A stretch of DNA of 64,000 nucleotides, taken from assembly GCF_019351405.1 (NCBI RefSeq), contig NZ_JAHWZX010000008.1, positions 101,305-165,304 of the forward strand. Direction: 5' to 3'. The position numbers and the translations under genes are program-made. Below the pieces are notes generated by a model, which was not told the origin of the DNA, did no database searches, and worked only from the letters and a program-made list of their open reading frames with translations. This document shows positions 27,094-37,156 of the stretch, piece by piece (the stretch's first letter is position 1; the number at the start of each line of letters is the position of its first letter). The stretch comes from Stakelama flava. Its GTDB lineage: Bacteria > Pseudomonadota > Alphaproteobacteria > Sphingomonadales > Sphingomonadaceae.

Positions 27094-27522
27094 TCAGTCG
27101 CCCAGTAACGCCAGCGAAACCTGTCCACGCCCGCGTGCACGCAGCCCGATCTGTTCGGCGGCAGCGCGAGACAAGTCGATCAGCCGCCCGCGCGCATAGG
27201 GTCCGCGATCGGTGATCGTGACCACCACCGTCTTGCCGTTGGACAGGTTGGTGACCCGCACCCTGCTGCCGAATGGCAGGTCGCGATGCGCGGCGGTAAG
27301 GCTGTCGGGATCGCACGGCGCGCCGCTCGCCGTCGGCTGGCCTGCGATTTCATCGCCGAACCAGCTCGCCATGCCTTCACCCAATTCGGCGGCCGGGGCA
27401 ATATTTCCACGCGGCAGCGACGCATCGGGCAGCGCAGCGTCGCCTGCCCAGGCCGGACTCGCCATGGCCAGTGCCGCCAGCGTCAAAACCAGTCCTGTGG
27501 TCGGATATCGTCCCTTCCCCAT
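27094..27522 (-). CDS. RlpA-like double-psi beta-barrel protein (copy 1)
   Basis: A 142-residue exported septal-ring-type protein. A signal peptide (LVLTLAALAMASPAWA) is followed by the RlpA domain: GMASWFGDEIAGQPTASG, LTAAHRDLPFGSRVRVTN, VVVTITDRGPYARGRLIDLSRAAAEQIG. No C-terminal SPOR domain is present, so binding of denuded glycan is not expected in the way of Pseudomonas RlpA. The ATG at 27522 precedes the signal; the frame is open 14 codons earlier. It lies 84 bp downstream of a second RlpA-like gene. Confidence 0.85.
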   Translation of the reverse strand: MGKGRYPTTGLVLTLAALAMASPAWAGDAALPDASLPRGNIAPAAELGEGMASWFGDEIAGQPTASGAPCDPDSLTAAHRDLPFGSRVRVTNLSNGKTVVVTITDRGPYARGRLIDLSRAAAEQIGLRARGRGQVSLALLGD

Positions 27523-27606
27523 GGCCGATAGGCGTAGCCGCAACCCAAACGCACCGCCAAGCAAGCGAGCGGCGAAACGCGCCCAGCCGCCCTGACGGAC
27601 CGACGA

Positions 27607-28182
27607 TCAGACACTTTCGTTGATCAGCAGGCGCAATTCCACACGGCCGACCCCCTGTTTCATCAGGCCGATTCGCCGCGCCGCCGCGGTGGATAGATCG
27701 ATCACCCGGCCTTTGACGAAAGGTCCGCGATCGTTGATCCGGACGACAACGCTGCGCCCGTTGGTTGGGTTGATGACGCGAACCCTGCTGCCCAGCGGCA
27801 GCGTACGATGGGCAGCGGTCAGCCTGCGCGGGTTGAACGCTTCGCCGCTTGCGGTCGGATTGCCCTCCAGACCGGGGCCATAATGGCTAGCCCTGCCGAA
27901 TCCCATCGACCGACTGATCCGGCGAAGCGTTTCCATCGGGGTTGGGCGAATCTGGCGAACCGGCTTCGCAGCGGCGGCAAGCGCGGGATCGACCCCCGCC
28001 AGCCCGTTACCAAGCGCTACCTGTTCCATGGCATTGGCACGGTGCCACCAGCCGAAACCGAGCGCCAGCACGCCAAGCAACAGCACCGCAACGCCCATCC
28101 GCAGCATCCGTGCCTCCAGCTTGAGCCGGACAAAGGCGCGCAGACGCTGGCGCCGGTTCGGAAGCGCTGAACTGTCAGTCAT
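27607..28182 (-). CDS. RlpA-like double-psi beta-barrel protein (copy 2)
   Basis: A 191-residue paralogue of the next gene. It has a basic cytosolic N-terminus, one membrane segment (MGVAVLLLGVLALGFGWW) and the RlpA domain: GRASHYGPGLEGNPTASGEAFNP, LTAAHRTLPLGSRVRV, VVVRINDRGPFVKGRVIDLSTAAARRIGL. The segment is not followed by a cleavage site as clear as in copy 1, so it may stay membrane-anchored. No SPOR domain. The conserved Asp of NDRGPF/TDRGPY expected in lytic transglycosylase-like DPBB domains is present in both copies. Confidence 0.85.
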   Translation of the reverse strand: MTDSSALPNRRQRLRAFVRLKLEARMLRMGVAVLLLGVLALGFGWWHRANAMEQVALGNGLAGVDPALAAAAKPVRQIRPTPMETLRRISRSMGFGRASHYGPGLEGNPTASGEAFNPRRLTAAHRTLPLGSRVRVINPTNGRSVVVRINDRGPFVKGRVIDLSTAAARRIGLMKQGVGRVELRLLINESV

Positions 28183-28401
28183 GCAAAAACCAATGCGCCG
28201 CCCGCACGGATTGTTTCATGCGGGTTGTTTCATGCCGGCGCCCAAAACGTCTCCGCCCGCCTGCTCCACCTGCCAGGCCAGAGCGGTAGGCACGGCGGCA
28301 TTCCATATGCCATGATGGATCAGGCCGCCAATCGCGATATACGGATCAATATGACGGCAACCGCGGGTTTTCTCCTTGAGATTCGGGTGTTTCGCTGCCA
28401 T

Positions 28402-28419
28402 TTGTCTGAGTTATGACAA
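28402..28419 (+). promoter_or_regulatory. Candidate operator A (TTGTCTGAGTTATGACAA)
   Basis: An 18-bp site 17 bp upstream of the aldose 1-epimerase start, with inverted ends TTGTC/GACAA. Its core TGTCTGAGTTAT recurs with one change (TGTCTGAGTAAT) twice in the promoter region at 38.3-38.5 kb and, by my reading, nowhere else in the window. It overlaps the expected promoter/leader of the epimerase-dehydratase-lactonase operon. The likely binder is the GntR-type regulator at 44031-44813 (inference). Confidence 0.6.
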
Positions 28420-28436
28420 TATTAGGGGACGATGTG

Positions 28437-29585
28437 ATGAAAAGCTGGTTTCGAGGCGCCGGATTTCTGGCAGGCACGGCTTTTGTGCTCGGCATGGCAA
28501 GCGCCGCACATGCCGCCGATGCGAAGCGCGGACAGTTCGGCAAGCTCGATGACGGCACCATGATCGAAACGGTGACGCTGACCAACGATCACGGTATGAG
28601 CGTTACCACCATGACGCTCGGCGCTTCGGTGCAGACGCTGTCGGTGCCCGATCGCGACGGCAAATCCGACGATATCGTGCTGGGCTATGACAGCCCGGCA
28701 GAATATCTGGCCGATCCGCAATATTTCGGTGCGACGGTGGGTCGCTTCGCCAACCGGATCGACAAGGGTCGCTTCACGCTGGATGGCAAGCAATACCAGC
28801 TCGAAATCAATGACGGCCCCAACACCCTGCACGGCGGCAGCCAGGGGTTCGACAAGCGCGTATGGACGATCGATTCGGTCAAGAGCGGGCCCACGGCCAG
28901 CGTGACCTATCGCTACAAAAGCGTTGACGGCGAAGGCGGCTATCCGGGCACGCTGAACGTCACCGCCACCTATTCGCTGGGTGAGGACAACGCGCTGCAC
29001 ATCAGCTATCGCGCCACGACCAACGCTCCGACCATCGTCAATATCAGCAATCACAGCTACTGGAATCTGGGCGGTGCTACCGCTAACACTGGGTCGATGG
29101 ACGACCTTTTGACGATCAACGCTTCGGCATTCACGCCGGTGAGCGATACGCTGATCCCCACCGGCGAAGTTCGTCCGGTCGATGGGACGCCTTTCGATTT
29201 CCGCACGCCGACGCGGATCGGCGATCGGGTGCGCGACGGATCGAGCGAACAAATCCGTTATGGCCACGGCATCGACCATAATTTCGTGATCGACGGAGAG
29301 GCGGGCACGATGCGTCGCATGGCGCGGGTCGAGGACCCGGACAGCGGCCGCGTGCTCGAAATCTGGGGCGATGGCCCGGCACTGCAATTCTATTCGGGCA
29401 ATTTCCTTGACGGTACGATGCTGGGCAAGGGCAAGCATATCTATCGCGAGGGCGACGCGCTGGTGTTCGAACCGCAACTCTATCCGGATGCGCCGAACCA
29501 TCCCAACTTCCCGAGCGCGCGGCTGGACCCCGGCGATACCTACAGCAACGACATAATCTTTAAATTTTCAACGGCGGACGAATGA
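28437..29585 (+). CDS. Exported aldose 1-epimerase (mutarotase)
   Basis: Interconverts alpha and beta anomers of a sugar. The ATG at 28437 follows AGGGGAC and begins a signal peptide cut near AAHAAD (about 26), so the enzyme should be periplasmic. The 382-residue protein shows the GalM signatures [25 protein letters not shown] (catalytic His region), [12 protein letters not shown] (second His) and DHNFVID, plus a late GNFLDG block. In context the sugar is probably L-arabinose rather than galactose. It overlaps the dehydratase gene by four bases and heads operon 1. Confidence 0.9.
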   Translation: MKSWFRGAGFLAGTAFVLGMASAAHAADAKRGQFGKLDDGTMIETVTLTNDHGMSVTTMTLGASVQTLSVPDRDGKSDDIVLGYDSPAEYLADPQYFGATVGRFANRIDKGRFTLDGKQYQLEINDGPNTLHGGSQGFDKRVWTIDSVKSGPTASVTYRYKSVDGEGGYPGTLNVTATYSLGEDNALHISYRATTNAPTIVNISNHSYWNLGGATANTGSMDDLLTINASAFTPVSDTLIPTGEVRPVDGTPFDFRTPTRIGDRVRDGSSEQIRYGHGIDHNFVIDGEAGTMRRMARVEDPDSGRVLEIWGDGPALQFYSGNFLDGTMLGKGKHIYREGDALVFEPQLYPDAPNHPNFPSARLDPGDTYSNDIIFKFSTADE

Positions 29586-31405
29586 TGAGCGACGACGGCG
29601 TAAAGAAGGAAGACATCACCAGCGGGCGCGTATTGCGTTCGCGCGCCTGGTTCGACGATCCCGGCAATGCCGACATGACGGCGCTCTATCTGGAGCGCTA
29701 CATGAATTTCGGCCTGACGCTTGAAGAGCTTCAGTCGGGCAAGCCGATCATCGGCATCGCACAGACTGGCAGCGACCTCAGCCCGTGTAACCGGCACCAT
29801 ATCGTTCTTGCCGAACGCACCCGCGAAGGCATTCGGCAAGCGGGCGGCATCGCCATCGAATTTCCCGTCCATCCGATTCAGGAAACGGGCAAGCGGCCGA
29901 CGGCGGGCCTCGACCGCAACCTCGCTTATATGGCGCTGGTCGAACTGCTCTATGGCTATCCGCTCGACGGGGTGGTGCTGACGACGGGATGCGACAAGAC
30001 CACGCCTGCGTGCCTGATGGCGGCGGCGACGGTGAACATCCCGGCGATCGCACTGTCGGTCGGACCGATGCTGAACGGCTGGCACAAGGGCGAGCGCACG
30101 GGATCCGGCACGATCGTGTGGAAAGCGCGCGAGATGCTCGCCGCCGGAGAGATCGACTATCAGGGCTTTATCAAGCTCGTGGCATCGTCCGCCCCCTCGA
30201 CCGGCTATTGCAACACCATGGGCACGGCGACGACGATGAATTCGCTTACCGAGGCGCTGGGCATGAGCCTGCCCGGGCAGGCGGCGATCCCCGCCCCGTA
30301 TCGCGACCGGCAGGAGGCGGCGTACCGCACCGGCCTGCAAATCGTCGAAATGGTCGCGGAAAACCGCAAGCCATCGGACATCCTGACGCGCGATGCGTTC
30401 ATCAACGCTATCCGGGTCAACTCGGCGATCGGCGGGTCCACCAACGCGCCGATCCATCTTAACGCCATTGCGCGCCATATCGGGGTCGAGCTTTCGGTGG
30501 ACGACTGGCAGACCTATGGCCGCGAAATCCCGCTGCTCGTCAATCTGCAGCCGGCGGGCGAATATCTGGGCGAGGATTATTACCATGCCGGCGGCGTTCC
30601 CGCGATCGTCGCCGAACTGATGAAGCAGGGCCTGATCAACGAAGACGCGCTGACCGCCAATGGCAGGACGATGGGCGACAATTGCCGCGATGCGACGATC
30701 GAGGATGATCGTGTCATCCGCACCTTCGACAATCCCATGCGCGAAAATGCCGGTTTTTCGGTGCTTCACGGCAATCTTTTCGACAGCGCGATCATGAAGC
30801 GGTCGGTAATTTCGGACGAGTTTCGTCAGCGCTTCCTGTCCGATCCGGACGATCCCGATGCGTTCGAAGGGCCGGTGATCGTATTTGACGGGCCTGAGGA
30901 TTATCACGCCCGAATCGATCAGCCCGATCTGCCGATCACCGACCGTACGATCCTTATCATGCGCGGGGCGGGACCGATCGGCTATCCCGGCGCGGCGGAA
31001 GTCGTGAACATGCGCCCTTCGGCCGACCTCATCAAACGCGGTATCCATTCGCTGCCGTGCATGGGCGATGGACGGCAATCGGGAACCAGCGGCAGTCCGT
31101 CGATCCTCAACGCCTCACCTGAGGCCGCGGCGATGGGCGGGCTTGCCCTGCTTCAGACCGGCGATACGGTGCGGATCGATCTGAAAAAGGGGACCGCCGA
31201 CATTCTGATCGGCGCGGACGAACTGGCGAAGCGCCGCGCCGACCTGGAAGCGAAGGGCGGCTATCCCTATCCCGAATCGCAAACGCCGTGGCAGGAAATT
31301 CAGCGCGGCGTGACCACCCAATATGACACCGGCGCGGTGCTCGAACCGGCGGTAAAATATCAGCGGATCGCCCAGGTCTATGGCGTTCCACGCCATAACC
31401 ATTAA
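29582..31405 (+). CDS. araC: IlvD/EDD-family dehydratase, probable L-arabonate dehydratase
   Basis: Removes water from a sugar acid to give a 2-keto-3-deoxy acid; here L-arabonate to 2-keto-3-deoxy-L-arabonate is inferred from neighbours. The 607-residue protein has the three Fe-S cysteines in SPCNRHH (Cys69), [11 protein letters not shown] (Cys137) and [10 protein letters not shown] (Cys210), and the pentonate-dehydratase-type [18 protein letters not shown] start. Family members also act on D-xylonate or D-fuconate. The symbol follows the Azospirillum pathway and is not the E. coli regulator. It overlaps the epimerase gene and precedes the lactonase by 10 bp. Confidence 0.9.
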   Translation: MMSDDGVKKEDITSGRVLRSRAWFDDPGNADMTALYLERYMNFGLTLEELQSGKPIIGIAQTGSDLSPCNRHHIVLAERTREGIRQAGGIAIEFPVHPIQETGKRPTAGLDRNLAYMALVELLYGYPLDGVVLTTGCDKTTPACLMAAATVNIPAIALSVGPMLNGWHKGERTGSGTIVWKAREMLAAGEIDYQGFIKLVASSAPSTGYCNTMGTATTMNSLTEALGMSLPGQAAIPAPYRDRQEAAYRTGLQIVEMVAENRKPSDILTRDAFINAIRVNSAIGGSTNAPIHLNAIARHIGVELSVDDWQTYGREIPLLVNLQPAGEYLGEDYYHAGGVPAIVAELMKQGLINEDALTANGRTMGDNCRDATIEDDRVIRTFDNPMRENAGFSVLHGNLFDSAIMKRSVISDEFRQRFLSDPDDPDAFEGPVIVFDGPEDYHARIDQPDLPITDRTILIMRGAGPIGYPGAAEVVNMRPSADLIKRGIHSLPCMGDGRQSGTSGSPSILNASPEAAAMGGLALLQTGDTVRIDLKKGTADILIGADELAKRRADLEAKGGYPYPESQTPWQEIQRGVTTQYDTGAVLEPAVKYQRIAQVYGVPRHNH

Positions 31406-31415
31406 AGGTCAGGGC

Positions 31416-32291
31416 ATGGTCGGGCATGTACGGGTGATCGAGCGCGGCGGCGCTCGCGATGAACTGGGCGAGGGGCTGTTCTGGTCGGTGCGCGAACAGG
31501 CGCTTTACTGGACCGATATCCTGTCGCGCAGACTCAATCGGCTCACCCTTGGCGATGGCAACGTCAAAAGCTGGGACCTGCCCGAAATGACCGGCTGGGT
31601 AATCGAACGCGCCAATGGCGACGGGTTCGTCGCGGGTATGCAGACCGGGTTTCACCTGCTGTCGATCGACGGGGATCGCGTGCGCACCGCGCCGATCGCC
31701 AACCCGCATCCCGACCTGCCCGACAATCGCATGAACGATGCGAAAGCCGATCGGGCCGGGCGCATCTGGGCAGGATCGATGCCGCTTAGCGCCGACAGGC
31801 CGAGCGGCGGCCTTTTCCGGCTGGACCCCGACCATTCGATGCACGTGATGGAAACCGGCTACACCATTGCCAACGGTCCGACGATCAGCCCCGACGGCGC
31901 GACCTTCTATCACACCGATACCGCGCACGGCCTCGTATATCGCTATGCCTTTGCCGATAACGGAAGCCTTGGCCCGCGTGAGACATTCGTCCGGTTCGAG
32001 GAGGATTGGGGCCGCCCCGACGGGATGACGGTGGATGAAGATGGCGGCGTATGGATCGCGCATTGGGGTGGCGCCTGTGTCAGCCGCTTCACCCCGCAGG
32101 GAGAGCGCGAGCGGATCATCGCGCTTCCGGCGAGCCAGATCACCAATGTCTGTTTCGGCGGGGCCGACCTGAACCGAATGTTCGTCACCTGCGCGGCTGA
32201 GGGAAAGCATGACGAACCGCTTGCCGGGTCGCTGTTCGAAGTCGATACCGGCGGCGTGAAGGGCGTCACGCCCGGCCTGTTCGGCGGCTGA
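31416..32291 (+). CDS. SMP-30/gluconolactonase-family lactonase, probable L-arabinolactonase
   Basis: Opens the sugar lactone made by the dehydrogenase to the free acid. The 291-residue six-bladed propeller shows the metal-site residues of SMP-30: Glu19 in LGEGLFW, Asn107 region RMNDAK, Asn153 in IANGPTISPDG and Asp202 in GRPDGMTVDEDG. The ATG at 31416 is chosen for the AAAGGTCAGGG site and because it begins just after the dehydratase stop. No signal peptide is seen, so it is cytosolic. Its stop lies 5 bp from the convergent GH127 stop. Confidence 0.9.
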   Translation: MVGHVRVIERGGARDELGEGLFWSVREQALYWTDILSRRLNRLTLGDGNVKSWDLPEMTGWVIERANGDGFVAGMQTGFHLLSIDGDRVRTAPIANPHPDLPDNRMNDAKADRAGRIWAGSMPLSADRPSGGLFRLDPDHSMHVMETGYTIANGPTISPDGATFYHTDTAHGLVYRYAFADNGSLGPRETFVRFEEDWGRPDGMTVDEDGGVWIAHWGGACVSRFTPQGERERIIALPASQITNVCFGGADLNRMFVTCAAEGKHDEPLAGSLFEVDTGGVKGVTPGLFGG

Positions 32292-32296
32292 ACCGT

Positions 32297-34639
32297 TCAG
32301 GCGGTTCGACCGGTTTCCGCCGCCAGCATCCGTACTTCATACACTCGGCAGTCCGTGCCGCGTGTTTCGAAACGGATGCGGACACTGTCCTTCCCTTCGG
32401 TCCATTCCGGCGGAACGGGATAGTCATTCGACACCCATTGTTTCACCGGCGGGACCGAACGATGCTCCTCTACCAGTTGCTTGCCGTCGATTTCGATCAC
32501 GAAATCCTTGTCGACCTCCTGCCCCCAATATAGCGCGCGAAGCACCATCGGGCCGGGACGCACGGCAAGCGTGAATTCGATGTAGTTGCCGCTGCCCCAG
32601 GGGAGCAGCCGCCCGCTCTTGCCAGCCCAGCTTTGCAGATCGGCATGGTTCATCGCGAAATCATGGTCGCGCTCGGGCTGCTGCTCGCCAATGTCGATCT
32701 GATCGACAGTGCGTTTCTTCAGCGCCTGTGCGGCACGTTGCGCCGCGATGAAGGACGCTTCCTCCCGCTTCCATCGCGCCGGGGTGAAACTTGGGAAATA
32801 GACGGCGGTGCGCCGGTCATACTGGTTGAAGAACGGCACCAGCGTTACCGCATCGGGCTTTGCCCCGGCGATGCGGAAGCGATGCGCCGCGGCATCGATC
32901 GGCGTGGCGGCCGCTTGCGGCGAAGCGCCGACAAGCGCGGGCGGCAGGCTGTCCCAATCCGCGCTTGCGGGGCCGAGGTCGGCGGCAAGCACCACCGGGC
33001 CATGCGTATAGGCGACAATGCCCGGATCGTCGGGCGTCGGTTCGATGTCCAGCGTCATCGGAAGCGTGAGTTCGATCCGGTCCCCGGCGCGCCATTCGCG
33101 GCGCAACAGCGCATAGCCGCCGCGCCGGTCGAACCGCGCCGTTTCCCCGTTGATGGCGATGCCCGGCGCCTTGGCCCAACCCGGCAGACGTATGGCAAGC
33201 GCACGGGTCATCGGCGCCTTCACCATCAGGGCGACCGTGTCGGCAAAGGGGTACTCCGTTATAAGGTCGATCCGCGCCCCGTCCCAGTCGAGCGTCGAGG
33301 GGATGAACAGGTTCACATACAGCGTGTCGGCATCGTGCCAGTAGATCGAATCGCCGTGCTTGGCATGGCTCTCCATCCCCGATCCGACGCAGCACCAGAA
33401 GCTGTCGTCATGCGTCGACCAGGTCCGCTTCGCCCCCGCCGACAGCGGCATGAAATAGGCGAACATGCCGGTTTGCGGATTCTGGCTGGCGAGAACATGG
33501 TTCAGGTGGACGCGCTCGTAGAAATCGAACAGCGCGGCATCGGGCGCCCAGCCATATTGGTGCCGGGTGAGCTTCAGCATGTTGTAGCTGTTGCAATGTT
33601 CGCAGGTCCGTTCGGTAATCGCCTCGCTTAGCTGGTCGGGCGGGCCGAAATGTTCGGCCTCCGAATTGCCGCCGATCACATAGCTGTGATGCGCGACCAC
33701 GGTATCGCGAAAGAAGTGCGCAGCGGTCCGATCGCGCGGCTGTCCACCCAGTTCATGGATGCGCGCAAGCCCGATCAGCTTGGGAATCTGGGTATTGGCG
33801 TGCAGCCCGGCGAGTTGGTCGGTTTCCGCCGCCAGCGGATCGAGCACGCGATGATCGTAGATTTTCTCCGCCACACGCAGCCAGCGCGGATCGCCGGTAA
33901 TCGCATGGGTGTTGGCATAGCTTTCGTTCAGGCCGCCATATTCGGCCTGAAGCAGCGTCTGCATCTGCGCCTCGCTCAATCCTTCGAGGATCGTTGCGAG
34001 ATAGCCCGCCATGCCCAGCATCACCGGCAGCGCGCGCTCCACCTTCCCCGTCTGGAACGCGTCGATCAGCCCGGCATGGACCTTGTGCCAGGTATAAAGC
34101 GGCACCCATCCGCCATTGACGTCGAACCCGCCGGTGCGGATGTCGCCGCGGCGCACTTCCTCAAAAACGACCTTGCCATCGACGGTTTCGTCGGCACGCT
34201 CCACCGTGGTGCCGCCGATATAGCCGTCGCCATGCGCCGCCTGACAGAGCGCGAGTTCATCGATGATATAGGCAATGCGGCCACGCACCGCCTCGTCACC
34301 CGTCTGGGCGTGCATCAGCGAACAGGCGGAGAGATAATGGCCCAGCGTATGGCCGGCGATGCCGCGCGCTTCCCAGCCGCCGTAAACCGGCGCGCGTGGC
34401 GTCAGCCCCGCGCTCGCCCGGAAATTGTGGAGCAGCCGGTCGGGATCAAGCGACAGCAGATATTCGCGGTTGCGTTCAACGGCGTCGCGATACGGCCCCG
34501 GCTTCAGCCGGACCGCCGACAGCGGCACCGGGGTTACCCGGATGCGCGGCGATGGCGGGCCAACCGCAGTTCGCGCCGCAACCGGCCCGGCCAGCGCGAC
34601 CACGCTTGCCGAGACCAGAAATGCGCGGCGCGAAAGCAT
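32297..34639 (-). CDS. GH127 (DUF1680) glycoside hydrolase, probable beta-L-arabinofuranosidase, Tat-exported
   Basis: A 780-residue enzyme expected to release beta-linked L-arabinofuranose. The N-terminus MLSRRAFLVSASVVALAG is a twin-arginine signal (SRRAFL), so it should be exported folded. The zinc-thiolate site described for GH127 (one Glu and three Cys, one Cys being the nucleophile) is visible as Glu347 and Cys349 in TCEHCNSYN and Cys416-Cys417 in SFWCCVGSG. An (alpha/alpha)6 barrel (about 50-430) is followed by beta domains. It overlaps the GH51 stop by one base. Some DUF1680 relatives have other sugar specificities. Confidence 0.88.
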   Translation of the reverse strand: MLSRRAFLVSASVVALAGPVAARTAVGPPSPRIRVTPVPLSAVRLKPGPYRDAVERNREYLLSLDPDRLLHNFRASAGLTPRAPVYGGWEARGIAGHTLGHYLSACSLMHAQTGDEAVRGRIAYIIDELALCQAAHGDGYIGGTTVERADETVDGKVVFEEVRRGDIRTGGFDVNGGWVPLYTWHKVHAGLIDAFQTGKVERALPVMLGMAGYLATILEGLSEAQMQTLLQAEYGGLNESYANTHAITGDPRWLRVAEKIYDHRVLDPLAAETDQLAGLHANTQIPKLIGLARIHELGGQPRDRTAAHFFRDTVVAHHSYVIGGNSEAEHFGPPDQLSEAITERTCEHCNSYNMLKLTRHQYGWAPDAALFDFYERVHLNHVLASQNPQTGMFAYFMPLSAGAKRTWSTHDDSFWCCVGSGMESHAKHGDSIYWHDADTLYVNLFIPSTLDWDGARIDLITEYPFADTVALMVKAPMTRALAIRLPGWAKAPGIAINGETARFDRRGGYALLRREWRAGDRIELTLPMTLDIEPTPDDPGIVAYTHGPVVLAADLGPASADWDSLPPALVGASPQAAATPIDAAAHRFRIAGAKPDAVTLVPFFNQYDRRTAVYFPSFTPARWKREEASFIAAQRAAQALKKRTVDQIDIGEQQPERDHDFAMNHADLQSWAGKSGRLLPWGSGNYIEFTLAVRPGPMVLRALYWGQEVDKDFVIEIDGKQLVEEHRSVPPVKQWVSNDYPVPPEWTEGKDSVRIRFETRGTDCRVYEVRMLAAETGRTA

Positions 34640-36192
34640 CAGCGTTGGTCCACCGCGACTACCGCGATCGATTTTGCGGGCAGGTCGAAGGCGAGTTTCC
34701 CGCCATCGCTGGTGCCGCGATAGGCGACCGGATGGATCGTATTCGGCGCGTCGAACGTGTTGTGCGTGTCCATTGCGGGGCCGGTCAGGATGCGGCCGGT
34801 CGCGCTGCCAGACATGCCGGTCACGACATGCGCGGCACGGTCGGGGTCGGTATTGACCAGCGCAAGATACAGCTTGCCATCCTTGCCCCGCGCCGCCGAC
34901 ACATCGACCATGTTCAGCGAAATGTCGCCGTTGACGTAATCCGGGCCGTTCACTTCGGCCTTCAGCGGCGTCGCGCCCATGAACGGCTGATACATGTCGA
35001 ACACGTAATAGGTGGGGGTCAGCAGCATCTTGTCCCCGCGTGTCAGGATCATCGCCTGAAGGACGTTCACCATCTGCGCGATGTTCGCCATCTTCACCCG
35101 GTCCGTATGCCGGTGGAAGATGTTGAGCGTCAGCGCCGCGACCTCTGCATCGCGCAGGGTATTCTGCTGGTACAGAAAGCCCGGATGCGATCCCGGTTCC
35201 TGGTCGTACCAGGTGCCCCATTCATCGACATACAGCCCGATCCGCTTTTTGGGATCGTATTTGTCCATGATCGCGCCATGCTTGCGGATCAGTTCATCCA
35301 TGAACTCGGCATGTTTCAAGGTTGATGCCCATTTGTCCTCGGCAAAGCCGGTCGCAGGGCCCTTGTCCTCCCAGCTTCCCGGAAAGGTGTAATAATGAAG
35401 GCTCAGCGCATCCATCATATTGGATGCATCCTTCATCATCGTTTCGGTCCAGCGATAATCGTCGACATTCGCACCCGATGCGACCTTGGTGATCGGCGGC
35501 GCTTCGTCCGGCTTCCACACAAAAGTGGCGTAGCGGCGGTGCAGGTCGGCGGCATATTCGGGCTTCATATTCCCGCCACAGCCCCAGCTTTCGTTGCCGA
35601 CACCGAAATATTTAAGGTTTTTCCATGGCTTGTCGCGGCCATTCGCGCGCCGTTCCTTCGCCAGCGTCGTATCGCCGTCGGCGGTGATATATTCGATCCA
35701 TTGCTGCATCGCATGCGGGGGCAGCGACCCCATATTTCCGGCGATATAGGCTTCGGCGCCCAGCGCCTCGCTATAGTTCATGAATTCATTGGTGCCGAAG
35801 CTGTTGTCATAGGTGACGCCGCCCCAGGTGTAGTTGATCCGCTTCGGTCGCTTGTCGCGCGGCCCGATGCCGTCGCGCCAGTCATACTGGTCGGCGAAAC
35901 AGCCGCCGGGCCAGCGGATGACGGGTGGATGCAGCTTTTGAATCGCCTGCATCACATCGGTGCGATAGCCGTTGGTGTTGGGAATCTTCGAATCCGGCCC
36001 CACCCAGATGCCGTCGTAAATGCCGCGCCCCAGATCCTCAGCGAACTGGCCGTAAATCTCCGGCGCGATCACCGGCCCGGCTTGATCCATTTCGATCTTT
36101 ACCGACACATCGGCGCGGCTTTGCGCGTGGGCCGACGTTCCGGCAAGCGCCGCAGCCGCGATCGGCAACAGCAATTTCGTCACCCGTTTCAT
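34639..36192 (-). CDS. GH51 alpha-L-arabinofuranosidase, exported
   Basis: Retaining enzyme removing alpha-L-arabinofuranose from arabinan, arabinoxylan and oligosaccharides. The ATG at 36192 has GGGGAG seven bases upstream and a Sec signal peptide ending near SAHAQ (about 24). The 517-residue protein shows VIRWPGGCFADQYDW, the acid/base Glu201 in GVGNESWGCGG and the nucleophile Glu324 in YVDEWGTWYD. Many GH51 enzymes are cytosolic; this one has a clear signal peptide. It lies 43 bp downstream of the sugar dehydrogenase gene, in operon 2. Confidence 0.92.
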   Translation of the reverse strand: MKRVTKLLLPIAAAALAGTSAHAQSRADVSVKIEMDQAGPVIAPEIYGQFAEDLGRGIYDGIWVGPDSKIPNTNGYRTDVMQAIQKLHPPVIRWPGGCFADQYDWRDGIGPRDKRPKRINYTWGGVTYDNSFGTNEFMNYSEALGAEAYIAGNMGSLPPHAMQQWIEYITADGDTTLAKERRANGRDKPWKNLKYFGVGNESWGCGGNMKPEYAADLHRRYATFVWKPDEAPPITKVASGANVDDYRWTETMMKDASNMMDALSLHYYTFPGSWEDKGPATGFAEDKWASTLKHAEFMDELIRKHGAIMDKYDPKKRIGLYVDEWGTWYDQEPGSHPGFLYQQNTLRDAEVAALTLNIFHRHTDRVKMANIAQMVNVLQAMILTRGDKMLLTPTYYVFDMYQPFMGATPLKAEVNGPDYVNGDISLNMVDVSAARGKDGKLYLALVNTDPDRAAHVVTGMSGSATGRILTGPAMDTHNTFDAPNTIHPVAYRGTSDGGKLAFDLPAKSIAVVAVDQR

Positions 36193-36235
36193 TGCATTTC
36201 TCCCCGTTCCCGGCGCGAAGCCGGGGGCAGTTCCA

Positions 36236-37156
36236 TTATTCTTCGAAAGCGCCGACTTCGCGCCGACGGCCGAGCAGAAAGGCGTCGGCGACATGACGAA
36301 ACGGCGACAGATCGGCATCGCTCTGCCGCGAGTCGAGCAATTCGGCGAAATGGCGATAGAGGCGGGTATATTCGCTCTCATCGCCGACCTCGACCGGTTT
36401 GCCGTCGATCGCGAGTTGCGATGCGCCCTTGGACAGTTTCAGGTGCCCGCCATCGGTTTCGATGTCGATATCCCAGGTCTGCGGCCCGCGCTGATCGAAA
36501 TCGAATTCGACGCGCACCGGCGCCTGTCCGTGATCGAAGTCGAGATCGACGGCGATCGGCGCATCGCGGTTGGCGGGAAAGCGAAGCTCCGCCGATTTCA
36601 GCATCAGCGGTTCGGGCAGGATATGGGTCAGCACCGACAGCGCGTTGATCCCCGGATCGAACACGCCGATCCCCGGTTCCCATATCCATTCCTGGCCGGG
36701 ATGCCAGACGCGGACATCCTCTTTCCAGTTGACGTCGACGCGGTGGATTTCCTTGCCGTTTAACCATTTGCGCGCCGGTTCGACGCCAGCCGCCTCGCGC
36801 GAATGCCAGGTGGCGTAGAAGATTCGCCCCGCTTTTTCGGCCATGCCGGCGAACGTCGCCGCTTCGCTTATCGTCGCGGCGGGCGGCTTTTCGATCATCA
36901 CGTCCAGATCATGGGCAAGCGCGTCGGCGATCACCTTCATCCGTCCGCGCGGCGGGGTGCAGATCGACACCGCCTGAACGTCGGGATGCGCCTCCTTCAT
37001 CTGCGCGATGGTGCGATATCCCGGAACGCCTTCGGGCGGTTCATGCCCGGTGACGGCGGCGACCAGTTCGAACCGGTCGCTCGCCGCGATGGTGGGGACA
37101 TGCTGGTCGCGGGCGATCTTGCCGATCCCGACCAGCGCGATTTTCGTAACAGTCAT
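36236..37156 (-). CDS. Gfo/Idh/MocA oxidoreductase, probable L-arabinose 1-dehydrogenase
   Basis: Cytosolic NAD(P)-dependent enzyme, 306 residues. It has the N-terminal nucleotide loop VGIGKIARDQHVP (9-21), VSICTPPRGR, the conserved Lys90 in IEKPPAAT and a C-terminal substrate domain with GIGVFDPGINAL. Size and motifs resemble the Azospirillum L-arabinose 1-dehydrogenase and the D-galactose 1-dehydrogenase group. It probably oxidises L-arabinose to the lactone; activity on D-galactose is also possible. Its start overlaps the AraD1 gene stop by four bases (ATGA), which couples it to the pathway dehydratase. Confidence 0.85.
   Translation of the reverse strand: MTVTKIALVGIGKIARDQHVPTIAASDRFELVAAVTGHEPPEGVPGYRTIAQMKEAHPDVQAVSICTPPRGRMKVIADALAHDLDVMIEKPPAATISEAATFAGMAEKAGRIFYATWHSREAAGVEPARKWLNGKEIHRVDVNWKEDVRVWHPGQEWIWEPGIGVFDPGINALSVLTHILPEPLMLKSAELRFPANRDAPIAVDLDFDHGQAPVRVEFDFDQRGPQTWDIDIETDGGHLKLSKGASQLAIDGKPVEVGDESEYTRLYRHFAELLDSRQSDADLSPFRHVADAFLLGRRREVGAFEE

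Noticed and set aside
28437..32291. Reading operon 1 as a D-galactose (De Ley-Doudoroff) pathway
   Set aside because: Mutarotase, lactonase and dehydratase families alone would allow it, but three L-arabinofuranose hydrolase families and AraD1 in the same block, and the lack of a KDGal kinase or aldolase, favour L-arabinose.
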